Positions 14,818 through 25,695 of a DNA stretch of 64,000 bases are shown one piece after another. Below the pieces are notes generated by a model. It did not search any database. It was given only the letters and a program-made list of their open reading frames with translations, and was not told where the DNA came from. Origin of the DNA: Odontocerum albicorne (lineage: Eukaryota; Arthropoda; Insecta; Trichoptera; Odontoceridae). Numbering within the stretch: position 1 is the stretch's first letter; every line of letters starts with the position of its first letter. The translations under genes and the position numbers were made by a program. Where the stretch lies: contig OX463849.1 in the NCBI GenBank assembly GCA_949825065.1, positions 28,880,043-28,944,042 on the forward strand. Direction: 5' to 3'.

Positions 14818-15382
14818 TACTTCAAAAAATGTAGGATGGATCTTGCGACGTTTTAAACGTCATGTCTCAAAGGGATGGGGTAAAATCGTTTTTATTTCAA
14901 ATTGAATCGTTTTTTTTTATAAATCGAAAAATTGTTTTTCTCTAAACTGACGTTTTAATTCCTAATTTTCACTATACTGACTTTCTAATGTGTTGTATGA
15001 TTTGTATCTATCTTTAAATATGCCAAGATCCACTATGAATGAATACAAATTACGAACATTTAATTTTAGGTATAAAAAAAACGAAAATCCAATTATCCTA
15101 TACCCCGTCCCTAGCCAATGCAAACTAACGTAGTGACTTTTGACAAACGTCACCAAATATTATTTGATTTTAATAAACTGACACATTTTTGCTAATTTGT
15201 AACAAGATTTGTCATTATTGTTAGTTTTATGTTATGTATTTACCTAAATAACTGGCTATTTATTAGAATCGAGGCTTATATTAAAGTTGATAAAATAATT
15301 AAAATTACTGAACGTCGTTACAAGGTTGTATTGGGGCAAATTTGTGAACTGTCACAGGAACCGTCGTACAATTTCTGAAGTA
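14818..15382. mobile_element. Non-autonomous TIR element, copy 1 (565 bp)
   Basis: Ends TACTTCAAAAAATGTAGGAT and, inverted, TACTTCAGAAATTGTACGAC, flanked by TA on both sides (14816-14817, 15383-15384). The interior from about 14955 to 15370 matches copy 2 at 18796-19258. No coding capacity. Confidence 0.75.
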
Positions 15383-15774
15383 TACACCCACTCTCGATTT
15401 CACCCGGAAAGCACAAATAGTACAAATTCAATTTGCCTACAATGTTTAGTTAAACTTATGAGTTAGTTGAACTTCCTCCGACCGAGTTGCCTGAACGCTG
15501 AACAAATTTGCATTGTATATATGTATAAATATCCACAAACATTGTTGGGACGGGACAGAGAGCTTCAAAATGTTGGTTGAATTTGCACGCATCCGGTTCG
15601 GCCATGGTGAAGCAAATATAAACGATTATTTGGAGAATACTATTTGAACTAAAGACCTAAAAAACACCGACCATATTTAAAATTTAACGACCTCTGTGAC
15701 CTATATGGTATGATACTTGATACCCAAAAATTATTTTTTAAAAGTCTATACTACTTAGGAAGAGTTCGTACATT

Positions 15775-15905
15775 AACGCTATTTCCTTGTCTGGGTAGGA
15801 AAAGAGGACAGAGTGGTAGACTTTCATATATATTTCACCCCTTCCACATCCATATACCTGCTCATACTGCTCTAACAATTATCTTTTCCTTCTTTCAAAA
15901 TATCA
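15775..15905 (-). repeat. LINE-B 3' fragment
   Basis: Its reverse complement carries TATGGATGTGGAAGGGGTGA and CTGTCCTCTTTTCCTACCC, the LINE-B 3' terminal region. Confidence 0.5.
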
Positions 15906-15919
15906 CACACTTTGAGCGC

Positions 15920-16445
15920 CCTTAAAGAGAGGTTGTTCTCTTAACAGCGCTGTAAAAATTATCCTTTCATTATTATAATCACTTTTGTCGCCAAGTCCTC
16001 TAATTCTTTGGGCACATTGCTCGTGGCCAAAGAGACAGTTTAGCAAGGTTTGTGGCTACTGGAGGCATGAAAGGACGACGTACAAGATAAATAATCCCAA
16101 TGTGTAGGACTAACCAAGTGAGAGATGCAACAGGACTATTCTTAACAACTTGCCTTCGAACTGCAGAGTGCACATATGAATGAAGAGGAGTCGTCAGAGG
16201 CCACCATTGGAAGTCACGACCCTCAGTCATGAGCTACACGACAGGATGGATGGATGGTTCCTTTTTTAATGTATGAAGCACTCACTACTGGATTTGTTTT
16301 ACAGAATCCCAATGTGTTGGACTGACCAAGGGAAAGACGCAACTGGACAATTCTCAACAACTGTCCTTCGAGTCGCGGAGTGCAGTGGAGGCTATCATGG
16401 GAGTCACGATCCTCAGTCATGAGCTGCTATACGACAGGATAATAA
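15920..16445 (+). repeat. LINE-D 3' fragments, two in tandem
   Basis: 15995-16250 and 16300-16445 both end GGAAGTCACGAYCCTCAGTC-like, then ATGAGCT....ACGACAGGAT. This is the 3' end of the family whose coding part is visible at 43735-44260. Coding frames are broken. Confidence 0.65.
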
Positions 16446-16489
16446 ATTAATCTAACCATAGTTTTCTTGGTATTTCTCTACCACGCCTT

Positions 16490-16810
16490 CCACTCACATT
16501 TAAACTTCTCACTGCAAGCGCTTCAATTGCATACATTAGGTTTTTCCCCGCATCTGCGCATGTTAAGAAAAACATATTGGGTAAGAAAACCGCAGAAAAC
16601 TTACCAAAGGAAGACAAACTATAATGAAATTTCTGTTTGAAAAGACTCACAATAGGGTGACGTGATGCAAGGTAAATAAGCAGAGATGGGGTTTCTTGAA
16701 CCAGACTGGAATACTTTACTAAAAAATCTGGTAACTTTGGGAATCGAGCCCCCAAACCCCGGGTCGGAAGACAGGTGTCTTACCAATAAAGACACTAAGT
16801 TCATCCGTAA
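16490..16810 (-). repeat. SINE-1-like copy with decayed tRNA head
   Basis: The head on the minus strand at 16805-16740 reads TTGGTAAGACACCTGTCTTC then GGGGGCTCGATTCCC. The body continues to the AGAAAAACATATTGGGTAAG module shared with 6120-6180. Confidence 0.6.
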
Positions 16811-16844
16811 CTTGTCTAAACATTCGGACTACATGCTCTGCGTT

Positions 16845-16918
16845 TGGGTTTGTTGCTTTTCATTTGTCGTGTCCCCAGTAAACTAGGCTTTTGCCTGTAT
16901 CTCACTGAGGACAATAAA
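16845..16918 (+). repeat. Conserved 70-bp repeat core
   Basis: GGGTTTGTTGCTTTTCATTT, CGTGTCCCCAGTAAACTAGG and CTTTTGCCTGTATCTCACTG match 7600-7672 closely, although the flanks differ. Confidence 0.7.
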
Positions 16919-17017
16919 AGTGTCAAACAAATAAATAAAAATGTGTATGTAAAATATATAACATCATTAATAAATAAATGGTCCAAACATAGAAATGAAT
17001 TAATAATACGAAATTAG

Positions 17018-17060
17018 AAGACGGACGTCTTACCAACCACGTAACGGAGGTCATCTACTA
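17018..17060 (-). repeat. SINE-1 tRNA-like head fragment
   Basis: The minus strand reads GATGACCTCCGTTACGTGGT then TGGTAAGACGTCCGTCTTC, matching the head of the copy at 23757. Confidence 0.5.
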
Positions 17061-17069
17061 TATCTTCGG

Positions 17070-18280
17070 TTGAGTGGCAATCCAACATAATTCTCACACC
17101 TATGTTGACTTTGAAGTATATTTTTCAGTTCGCAAATATTTGGCGGTTGAGCCGAGAGTAAGGCGTACACCAGAGACATGAATCGGATTTCCACCACACT
17201 AACTTACAATCTATACACAATGGAATAGTATTATGTCAACAGACCGGCTCGGTGAGGAAACAGATAAGATACTGTCGGGGCAATCCAGGCCGTGTTACGC
17301 GGGCGCACGCCTACGCTAAAACTTACACCTTTGGGCTGTATTATGCTGAATGGAGTGCGACAAGGGGCTCTCAATTCCCATCTTTCATATGTATGACCAA
17401 CAAGTCATATTTAGTAAAAAAAACTCATACGATAAACACATACCAACACGTCATCTCCCTATTATGACACAACATCTTTTGTCTGTTCTACATCAATTCA
17501 GGCCCTACGATTCTTTTGACTTTTAACATTTTCTTCTTTCGGAATATATTTCACTTGAACCCAGATTTTTTAAATTATTCCATTCTTTATTTTACTTAAG
17601 GCTTCTTTAACCTTTCTCTTCCGAAACGACCACCTCAAACGAAAGCCCGCGAGCTACTGAAGCGAGAGAAGCGAGCGAACTGAGATTCTATTTCTTGCGT
17701 TCCCATATACCGAAGTAGAGTGAGAGTGAGATGTTCATAGTATCGCTTCCTCACCAATAGCGGTTTTTTATAATGGATATACCTACGTCACACACTGGCA
17801 CACGTTTGATTGTATTGGTGAATTTATTCCCGATTTTCACAAAATATCTCTGATGTGGCCGATAAGTGCTAATTATTATTAATATTTTTTTTTTCATTCA
17901 ATTATTACGTTTTTTTTTTATAAAATATACTATATGTTGAGTACCCCTGATGTGTGGCATTCTTATCTCCACGATTGACCCAACCAACTATATCATGCCT
18001 ACACCTGTTAGATTTAACACACTGTGACAAAGGCAGACCTAACCTACTCCTCAGCAGTCCGCGTGTGCTGGTGGCTTTTGCTCATGTGCTAGTCTGTGGG
18101 CAGCACTGCACATTAATCATAGCACAAAGTTCTTGGGTCAACGCCAGTTCTGGGCGCTGACAATCTTAGATTTGCTCAAGAACCTTAGAGATACTTTATT
18201 TAAAAGAACACTTCAAGAACTTCATCAAGATGTTCACGCAAAAATCAATTATAAATTATACTCAGAAATACTGGAGCAGG
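17070..18280. other. No recognisable gene
   Basis: Mixed composition; short frames only. 17640-17720 is rich in GAGCGAG-type purine runs. Nothing assignable. Confidence 0.5.
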
Positions 18281-18289
18281 TTGATAAGC

Positions 18290-18640
18290 TCTGTTATCTG
18301 GTCAGTAAGAAAAAAGAAAGAACCTTTATGATGGTTTGCACATGTGGAGAGAACGAATTATGAAAGTATGACTAAGCTAGTATACAAATCAGAAGTGTAA
18401 GATATGAGTGGAAGTGGAAGATCGAGGAAAACATGGCTGGACCAAATGGATCAGATTTTGAATGAAGGTTAAGTGAGAAGTATAAATAATAAAAAATAAT
18501 ATATGACGAGATATACAAAAAGAATGTGGAGGAGACGAAAATTGTGTGCTTGGATAGAAAAGTTTGGAGATCTGTTATCTCGCCTACCCCGTAAGGGACA
18601 CGGCGTGATGGTATGTATGTATGTGTATTAAATAATACCA
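18290..18640 (+). repeat. LINE-B 3' fragment
   Basis: Carries GTGGAAGATCGAGGAAAACA, TGGCTGGACCAAATGGATCA, then GATCTGTTATCTCGCCTACC and the end GTAAGGGACACGGCGTGATG. It matches the reverse complements of 13505-13700 and 50650-50850. Confidence 0.7.
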
Positions 18641-18759
18641 TGGATTTAAATTCCAATTACCAGTGTTCATCTCATGCAGCAGATCATATCAGAAGGTCAG
18701 TGATAATGTTAGAAATTATAAACGAGTATAAGATATGGAAAAAAATATAAGTCATTCCT

Positions 18760-19400
18760 CAATAAATTCAGCCACCATCCTCCTAAACTCTGGTATACTT
18801 GAGAAAATTTAGGATGGTCCCTGTGAATTCCTAATTTACATTATACTGACTTTCTAATGTATTGTATGATTTGTATCTATCTTTAAATAGGCCGAGATCC
18901 ACTATGAATGAATACTAATTACGAACATTTAATTTTAGGTATAAAAAAATCGAAAATCCAATTATCGCATACCCATCCCTAGACAATGCAGACTAACGTA
19001 GTGACTTTTTGACGAATGTCACCAAATATTATTTAATTTTAACAAACTGACACATTTTTGCTAATTTGTAACAGATGTATTAATTTGTAATTATTGTTAG
19101 TTTTATGTAATGTATTTACCTAAATAACTTACTATTTATTAGAATCGAGGCTTATATTAAAGTTAATAAAATAATTAAAATTACTGAACCTCGTTACAAG
19201 GTTGTATTGGGGCAAATTTGTGAACTGTCTCAGGGACCATGCTACATTTTCTCAAGTATAGTGTTGAACTAAATACGAGTATGTCCACATACGAGTGAGC
19301 AATCGCATTGTACTCTCGGTACATTCTTTACTACTGGGTTATAGAAGCCGATGTTACTTCTAAATGTAGCTACGCTGAACAAATTAGGTCTTCTGAGAGA
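18760..19400. repeat. Host repeat split by TIR element copy 2
   Basis: The left part (TTCAGCCACCATCCTCCTAA) and the right part (ATAGAAGCCGATGTTACTTC, AATGTAGCTACGCTGAACAA) are contiguous in the related unit at 23797-23950. Confidence 0.75.
18796..19258. mobile_element. Non-autonomous TIR element, copy 2 (463 bp)
   Basis: Begins TACTTGAGAAAATTTAGGAT and ends with the inverted TACTTGAGAAAATGTAGCAT. It is flanked by TA at 18794-18795 and 19259-19260. The uninterrupted paralogue at 23797-23950 confirms both boundaries. Confidence 0.85.
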
Positions 19401-19439
19401 GCGAGAGGAAGCACTTCAATAAATTTGATTCAGAGTTGT

Positions 19440-19510
19440 AGGTGAGTCCACAAGGACATTAAATACTTTATAAAGAAATATAAAATCAAAGGTACGTTTG
19501 CGATCCTGAA
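19440..19510 (+). repeat. Dispersed repeat shared with 25395-25470
   Basis: Both carry AGGTGAGTCCACAAG, an ACTTTATAAA stretch and AAAATCAAA-type sequence before a TACG core. Confidence 0.45.
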
Positions 19511-19549
19511 TTAATTGAAGATGGAAAAAAGACAATCTATCACTGTACA

Positions 19550-19720
19550 ACCATGTTTGGTCTCCTTATCAGCTCAAACATAAGAATAATATAGAACAAA
19601 TACAAAAAAAATCCTCAGATATCTATGTTACATAACAAAGGGCGATTATCCGAAATATGCGCACCATACCGAACTTCTCACGATATAAGCCTTAAATAAG
19701 AAGGCAAGAATTCATTGCGG
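19550..19720 (+). pseudogene. LINE reverse-transcriptase C-terminal fragment
   Basis: Reads VWSPYQLKHKNNIEQIQKK, then after a one-base frameshift RYLCYITKGDYPKYAHHTEL. This is the region after the RT thumb of Jockey/R1-like elements. Host gene content is not implied. Confidence 0.6.
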
Positions 19721-20594
19721 TATTCCAATTAAAGGGTTTTCAATGTTGTCTTAACTGTCCCGCGATACATATAGCCGTGCAAAGAATCACCCTCTGTTTT
19801 ACATACCAACTTACAGAACGAATATCATGGCTAATTACTCAGTCACGCGTGTATAGAGATATTGAACCAACTGAGTGACACTGTGGATATATTCTCGGTA
19901 GGCACCGCCTAGCAGTATGAGAAGAATCCTGGCTGATATTCTTTCTTACGAATAAACTAACTAGAAGCAGACCTCCTTTGCGTAACAGGAGAAATCGGTG
20001 CAAAGTGGATTGAAAAAAAACAAGAACACAACAAACCCCTCCCTGACACAGACATCTCAAAAGTCGACGCTGGGCTGCTTCAACAAAACCAACATACAAC
20101 CTATAGTGAGGGTTTCATATTAAGAAGCATACTTCAGGTTGCTTCTTATCGATGACTTATACAATATCATCAATAATGACAAGTTCTTGAATGTTTCTGT
20201 AATTCTCATTAAGGATTCCAGCAATATTAAGTAGTTTAACTTAGATGAGTGCATACATTTGATAGCATCTGTGTTTTAATAATGTTCATTCCTACTTTTT
20301 TCAAAAGACTCAATAAACATTTTAATAAATATATTGCATAGTTGCCAAACGAAAACAAGTTAAAATGTAATATATATATTTGCATAAGTATGGAATGCCA
20401 ATGTTAACGATAAAATTCTACAAACTAATTCTAATATGCAATAAATTAAAAAATACAAGACTCATAAAAACCATTAAGTCAAACCAAAAAAATATCCGAA
20501 ACTCAAAACTCTTCAAATTATGCAAATTGATTGGACATGTATGCAAAAAAGATTCAATATACAATCCAGGTAATTGGTTTGGAGATATTTGGAG

Positions 20595-20960
20595 AAAAAA
20601 TAAATAGTTTTAATGCCAGTATTTTGGTGACATCTTTGATGTATAGGAGTGAAACGTGGGCGTGGAAAAATACTGATAGGATCCGAGTAAATGCTGTAGA
20701 AATGCGTGCACTGAGAATATGACAGAATACGGAATGAAGTGATATGGGGTGAATTAAACTTTAGGGTGGTGTGTTAAGTAAGATGAAGAAGAACACGCTG
20801 AAATGATTTGGGTATGTGGAACGAATGAATGACGAAATACTAACAAAACATTTACATATAGGATAAATGTGAGTGAAAGGTGTGTGTGAGGAAGACAAAG
20901 GAAAGTATGGTTGAATCAAATAAATGATATTTTGAAAGGTACATTGATACAATTGTAAGG
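20595..20960 (+). pseudogene. LINE-B 3' fragment
   Basis: Plus-strand frame: SILVTSLMYRSETWAWKN, RIRVNAVEMRALRI, then a stop and the 3' region with GAGGAAGACAAAGGAAAGTA. Confidence 0.65.
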
Positions 20961-20984
20961 TACATTGATAAAAATACATTTTTG

Positions 20985-21100
20985 AAAGTTCAAGAGCAAC
21001 TATCAAATTGTCTAGGCTCATCTCCTAAGCAATCGAGATACGCCCCCACCAATAGAAGGCGAGACTTGACCGCGAGGACATCGGATATTTTTCAGTTCAC
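20985..21100. repeat. Dispersed repeat shared with 1845-1965
   Basis: Contains TCGAGATACGCCCCCACCAA. Type unknown. Confidence 0.5.
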
Positions 21101-21279
21101 ACCCTTGTACGCGTAAATTATAATACAAAAGAATAAATAAGCAAGTAATAGAATTATATACTATACACAACAAATATTTACGCAAATTGTTAAAAAAATA
21201 TAAACACACGTCGAAACAAATACACACAACTTCGAATTCACTGCTAGCGCAAAGAAAGATCATAAAATAAGGGTCCAAA

Positions 21280-21680
21280 TTTTGACAAAAAGACACACTG
21301 TTGATGATTGTGTCCGGAGTATCGGTCCGATTTAAGGACACCTTACTCCTTTATCGAACAATTAAAGCGGACGTGGGATATTTGGTGGAGATTTAGCTGG
21401 AGTTTTGAGGAGAAAAATATGGCAGAGATGAAAGGATAGAATTTTGTCACATATGGTATTAATGTTATATACTTGTATATGAGTATACAAATGTTGACAA
21501 AAATATGTACACTATTAATGATTGTGCTCGTAGTATCGGTCCGATTTAAAGACACTTGACTCCTTCATCAGATTTATGAAGCAGACGTGGGATATTTGGT
21601 AGAGATTTAGCTGGGGTTTAGAGAAGAAGAAACATACCAGAGAGAAAAGGATAGGATTTTTCACAAATGAATGTTATATA
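21280..21680. repeat. Tandem duplication, unit about 235-243 bp
   Basis: TAGTATCGGTCCGATTTAA-like sequence, GCGGACGTGGGATATTTGGT, GGAGATTTAGCTGGAG and GGATAG.ATTTT occur twice (from about 21290 and 21527) in the same order with moderate divergence. Confidence 0.75.
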
Positions 21681-21784
21681 CTCGTATATGAGTGTACTCG
21701 TATATACACGTAACATATACTTATATTTTTATATGTTGGCTGACGACTGACAGAGAAAAAAAATTGAATATATTTTTATTCTAA

Positions 21785-21975
21785 TTTGTTTAGTCCAACA
21801 CTGTTTATTCCACTTTATATAACGGTATATACCCTATCGGTTTCAAGGTTTTCCCCTCATCATCAGAACACAGGCATGAGTCTTGTTTGTGTTCACCTGA
21901 TGATGATGTGAAAACCTTGAAACCAGTAGGGTTATGCCGTTATATAAATATACAGTGTTGGACTAAACCAATTAC
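21785..21975. repeat. Long imperfect palindrome (hairpin element)
   Basis: Arms of about 80 bp: TTTAGTCCAACACTGTTTAT...GGTTTCAAGGTTTTCCCCTC pairs with GTGAAAACCTTGAAACCAGT...CAGTGTTGGACTAAACC. The loop is about 30 bp. Related to 27884-28082. Confidence 0.8.
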
Positions 21976-22026
21976 AATATGTTGAAACCTCCACAGTTTT
22001 AGGGCCTTTACGATATATAATATAAA

Positions 22027-22198
22027 TATAATACATTTTTATTGCTGAGAGTTGTCAATTCATGCGAGCGGTTGTAGCTCGGATATGTTGAATTGTTTAT
22101 GTGAATTTCGTGAGTGTAAGTCAGCTGTCTCAGAACAGGCCTTGTGAGATGACGAATATATAAAATTAAATTAATTAGAAGTTTATTAATAACATTAT
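22027..22198 (-). repeat. Middle module of the hairpin element
   Basis: Reverse complement of 27655-27822 with about 90 percent identity by eye, e.g. GCTGAGAGTTGTCAATTCAT, GTGAGTGTAAGTC and GTGAGATGACGAATATATAA. Absence of open frames suggests a non-autonomous element. Confidence 0.7.
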
Positions 22199-22199
22199 A

Positions 22200-23058
22200 A
22201 GTATGTAAAAGAAAAATATGTTTGATGGTATGGACCATTTTAGTATGTAAAATAAACTAAAGAAAAATATGTTTTATGGTATGGATCATTTTAGTATGTA
22301 AAAGAAAGTAAAGAAAAATATGTTTGATGGTATGGACCATTTTAGTATGTAAAAGAAACTAAAGAAAAATATGTTTGATGGTATGGATCATTTTAATATG
22401 TAAAAGATACTAACGAAAAATATGTTTGATGGTATGGATCATTTTAGTATGTAAAAGAAACTAAAGAAAAATATGTTTGATGGTATGGACCATTTTAGTA
22501 TGTAAAAGAAACTAAAGAAAAATATGTTTGATGGTATGGATCATTTTAGTGTGTAAAAGATACTAACGAAAAATATGTTTGATTGTATGGATCATTTTAG
22601 TATGTAAAAGAAACTAAAGAAAAATATGTTTGATGGTATGGACCATTTTAGTTTGTAAAAGAAACTAAAGAAAAATATGTTTGATGGTATGGATCATTTT
22701 AGTATGTAAAGATACTAACGAAAAACATGTTTGATGGTATGGATCATTTTAGTATGTAAAAGAAACTAAAGAAAAATATGTTTGATGGTATGGACCATTT
22801 TAGTATGTAAAAGAAACTAAAGAAAAATATGTTTGATGGTATGGATCATTTTAGTATGTAAAAGAAACTAAAGAAAAATATGTTTGATGGTATGGATCAT
22901 TTTAGTGTGTAAAAGAAACTAAAGAAAAATATGTTTGATGGTATGGATCATTTTAGTATGTAAAAGAAACTAAAGAAAAATATGTTTGATGGTATGGATC
23001 ATTTTAGTGTGTAAAATAAACTAAAGAAAAATATGTTTGATGGTATGGATCATTTTAG
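22200..23058. repeat. 51-bp minisatellite, 17 units, with 153-bp higher-order pattern
   Basis: Consensus unit: AGTATGTAAAAGAAACTAAA, GAAAAATATGTTTGATGGTA, TGGATCATTTT. Units 3-11 cycle through three variants: GGACC type, GGATC type, and GGATC with GATACTAACG. The last units are uniform GGATC type. The first unit is truncated. Confidence 0.95.
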
Positions 23059-23339
23059 CTTATATTCATCTAATAAAATAAATACATAACATAAATCTCG
23101 CTGTGTCGATTGGACGTGCAGGTCAGCTCGCCGATTTGCCAGACCGAGGAAAACATTTCCATTTAAATGCAAATTTGTGACAAGACAAGTTATCTAACAT
23201 CGGTTCATATGGAAATCACTTGAGAAAAAGGACCAGATACGATTGGTACACGGAGACGGGAGATCGTCCGAAAAATAATATAAGATTTACATACATACCA
23301 TCACGTCATTTCCCTGACAGGGTGCAGAAGAACAGAGTT

Positions 23340-23425
23340 TATAATAATAAAAGGACAATTTATATAACGCAGTTTAGAGAACAGACTCTTTTCAAGGGCG
23401 TTCTAACTTGGGATTCGAACCCAGT
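23340..23425 (-). repeat. SINE-like repeat module
   Basis: The minus strand reads GGGTTCGAATCCCAAGTTAG, CGCCCTTGAAAAGAGTC and TATATAAATTGTCCTTTTAT. It is shared with 31105-31165, 58135-58215 and the two halves around 60074-60275. Confidence 0.65.
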
Positions 23426-23559
23426 ATTATTGATGGATCAAAATTTATCATCACATCGATTTAAATTCCAATTGCCAGTGATCATCCTATATACAGTTCT
23501 TTCGTGTCAGCAGGTTAGTGAAAATGTTAAAAATTATGTGCAATATTGTATTGTAGTAC

Positions 23560-23757
23560 ACTTTCGTTGTATACAGTGCAGCCTGGCGGACTTATTACAA
23601 TGTGGCAATCTCTTTCAACCGACCAGAAAAGAAGCCTTAATTGAAAACCTGATTAGAAACCTTTTTGAAAAAAAAACTGGGGTCAAGCGACATTTGAGTC
23701 CGTAAACTGCGGGTAGGGAGACAGGCGTCTTACCAATTAGGCCACGGAGGTCGTCAA
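23560..23757 (-). repeat. SINE family 1 copy
   Basis: On the minus strand from 23757: CCGTGGCCTAATTGGTAAGA, GCCTGTCTCCCTACCCGCAG, then TTTTCAATTAAGGCTTC, CGGTTGAAAGAGATTGCCAC and AATAAGTCCGCCAGG. The predicted frame through this region is incidental. Confidence 0.75.
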
Positions 23758-23796
23758 TATATAAGAGTAAAAATATTAAACTTTTATTCGTCAGTC

Positions 23797-23950
23797 AATT
23801 CAGCCACCACCCTCCTAAACTTTGGCAGTGTTGAAACTAAATATCTCCACATTCGAGTCAGTTATCACATTGTACTCGCGGCAAATTCTTACTACTGGGT
23901 TATAATAGAAGCCGATGTTACTTCTAAATGTAGCTACGCTGAACAAATTA
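23797..23950. repeat. Dispersed repeat, uninterrupted version of 18760-19400
   Basis: CCTCCTAAACTTTGGCAGTG is continuous here where the other copy holds a 463-bp TIR element. The right part ATAGAAGCCGATGTTACTTC is identical. Confidence 0.75.
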
Positions 23951-23984
23951 TGTATTTTAATTAAGAGAGTAAGAGGAAACATTC

Positions 23985-24225
23985 AAAGAAATACAATTTA
24001 AAAAAGATAAAGTTCAGAGATATAAAATTTAAAATAGATAACGTTCAGAGATATAAAATTTAAAATAGATAACGTTCAAAGACATACAATTTAAAATAGA
24101 TAACGTTCAGAGTTATAAAATTTAAAATAGATAACGTTCAGAAATATAAAATTTAAAATAGATACCGTTAAAAAATATAAAATTTAAGATAGATAACGTT
24201 CAAAGATATAAAATTTTAAAATGTA
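23985..24225. repeat. 31-bp tandem repeat, about 8 units
   Basis: Unit GAGATATAAAATTTAAAATA then GATAACGTTCA. The last unit is cut by the mariner element that starts at 24226. Confidence 0.9.
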
Positions 24226-24878
24226 TTAGGTGTTAACATAAGTTGTGTCCGTTTTTTTTTCAAATTTAAAAATGAGCACCAAAAGTAAAACCAAATGGTA
24301 AAGGTTATACGTCATTCGAAAGAAAATTTTCTGTTCTACAAGATAATGTGTTTGCTTTTACGTTACATATATTATTTTTATTTGATTACAAGCCTTCAAA
24401 ATGGAATGTCAAGTAAACGAAAGTGAGCATTTTCGACACCTCCTTCTGTTCGCGTTCAATCGAGGGAATAAAGCTGCCAAAGCTGCTCGCGATATTTGCG
24501 AAGTGTACGGTGAAGATGCTATGAATGAAAGGACAGCTCGTCGATGGTTTTTGCGATTCAAAGACGGTAATTTCGACCTGAAAGACATGGAGCGTTCCGT
24601 ACGACCAGTGGACTTCGATGAGGACCGCTTAAACCATATTATTCATGAAGATTCCCTTCAAACCACCGTAGAATTGGCTGAGCAGATGAATTGTAGTCAC
24701 ATGACTGTATACCGCCATATTTAATCAATAGGAAAAGTCCAGAAGTTCGGCGCTTGGGTTCCACATGTTTTGAGTGAAAACAACAAAAATCAATTGTCGA
24801 ATCTTTACCATTATGTTTTACTTTTGGTGGTCATTTTTAAATTTGAAAAAAACGGACACAACTTATGTTAACACCTAA
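24226..24878 (+). mobile_element. Mariner, internally deleted (653 bp)
   Basis: TA duplications at 24224-24225 and 24879-24880. The terminal repeats start TTAGGTGTTAACATAAGTTG then TGTCCG. The inverted similarity continues for about 75 bp per side, through a T-run of 9 versus 7. The interior keeps only the transposase N-terminus; the catalytic part is deleted. Confidence 0.92.
24401..24724 (+). pseudogene. Mariner transposase N-terminal remnant
   Basis: 107 codons encode the paired HTH DNA-binding region (FNRGNKAAKAARDICEVYGE, ARRWFLRFKDGNFDLKD, ELAEQMNCSHMTVYRHI). A stop replaces the next residue, yet the following codons still read SIGKVQKFGAWVPHVLSE, so the stop is a point mutation. After that the D,D34D catalytic domain is absent. 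If expressed it could at most bind mariner ends. Confidence 0.85.
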
Positions 24879-24984
24879 TAGTTTTAGAAAATATATGTTT
24901 TAATTATAATCGATAATAACTATCACTTTCGAGTGTCGCATTTAAAGAAAAAAATTGCTTTTGATTTAAGATGACTATAGTTTT

Positions 24985-25135
24985 TCCACCAAAATGTTTC
25001 GACTTCGATTCCCGTTGGTGGTCATTTTTATTTTAAAATGGTATCAGTCTGGTTTTCACTTCAGGGATCTATAACATCTTTGTCGTTAGTTTTAACACAT
25101 TTTCCCGTGGCAATAAGCCCTTTCAGGTGGTGATG
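24985..25135 (+). repeat. SINE family 1, partial
   Basis: GATTCCCGTTGGTGGTCATT, GGTTTTCACTTCAGGG and GTGGCAATAAGCCCTTTCAG match the SINE-1 body. Confidence 0.55.
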
Positions 25136-25244
25136 TATAAAACTAAAGCGTGATACGATAATACAGTGCTAAACTATTGTAAGTCCAAAAAATGAAAAGA
25201 AACATATCTTTTCAAAATCTTCGCAAAATGAGGGCTGCGAGTTC

Positions 25245-25330
25245 CCGCTCCCGCAAATCCAAATTGTAAAAAAGGATTCCATTTCGGTTTTCACTAAAGG
25301 CCTTCTTCTGTCTTATTTCTCTGTTTTTTT
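25245..25330 (+). repeat. SINE family 1, partial
   Basis: GGATTCCATTTCGGTTTTCACT then AAAGGCCTTCTTCTG matches the SINE-1 body; head and tail are missing. Confidence 0.45.
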
Positions 25331-25574
25331 TTGCCGTTCACACATCGACTGTTCTTCGACATTATACAGCCGTAAATACATCTAACAATCAAAACGTTCT
25401 AGAGCAGGTGAGTCCACAAGATCATTCAAGACTTTATAAATAAATGCAAGATCAAAAGTACTTCTACGAGTCTTGGCGTTTTATTTCTCCATTATAATAT
25501 ATTCAACGAATGTATTTATTTGCCTTTGTCTTCTAATTCCGAATAAATCGAAATAACATTGTCAATCGAGTTAC

Positions 25575-25695
25575 TTATGTCTAGTGGCAATGGAGCGGCC
25601 CGTTGGAATGTGCCGGCGCGGTGTGGAGCTCCCACGCGCTCCTCACACTCTCACGCGCCGCCCCCTCACCTAAGAGCGCTGAGCAGAGATAATTG
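25575..25695. other. Short GC-rich island
   Basis: About 120 bp with many CG pairs (GTGCCGGCGCGGTGTGGAGC, CACGCGCCGCCCCCTCACC) inside AT-rich sequence. No gene, start signal or repeat family recognised. Confidence 0.4.

Noticed and set aside
22200..23058. CRISPR-like repeat array
   Set aside because: Units are directly adjacent 51-bp repeats without unique spacers, in eukaryotic DNA with no cas genes: a minisatellite.
23220..23705. 161-codon plus-strand frame as a gene
   Set aside because: It runs antisense through a SINE-like module and a SINE-1 copy; no domain and no conservation as protein seen.
24401..24724. Host SETMAR-like fusion gene
   Set aside because: No SET domain nearby, and the frame lies within clean mariner ends with TA duplications.
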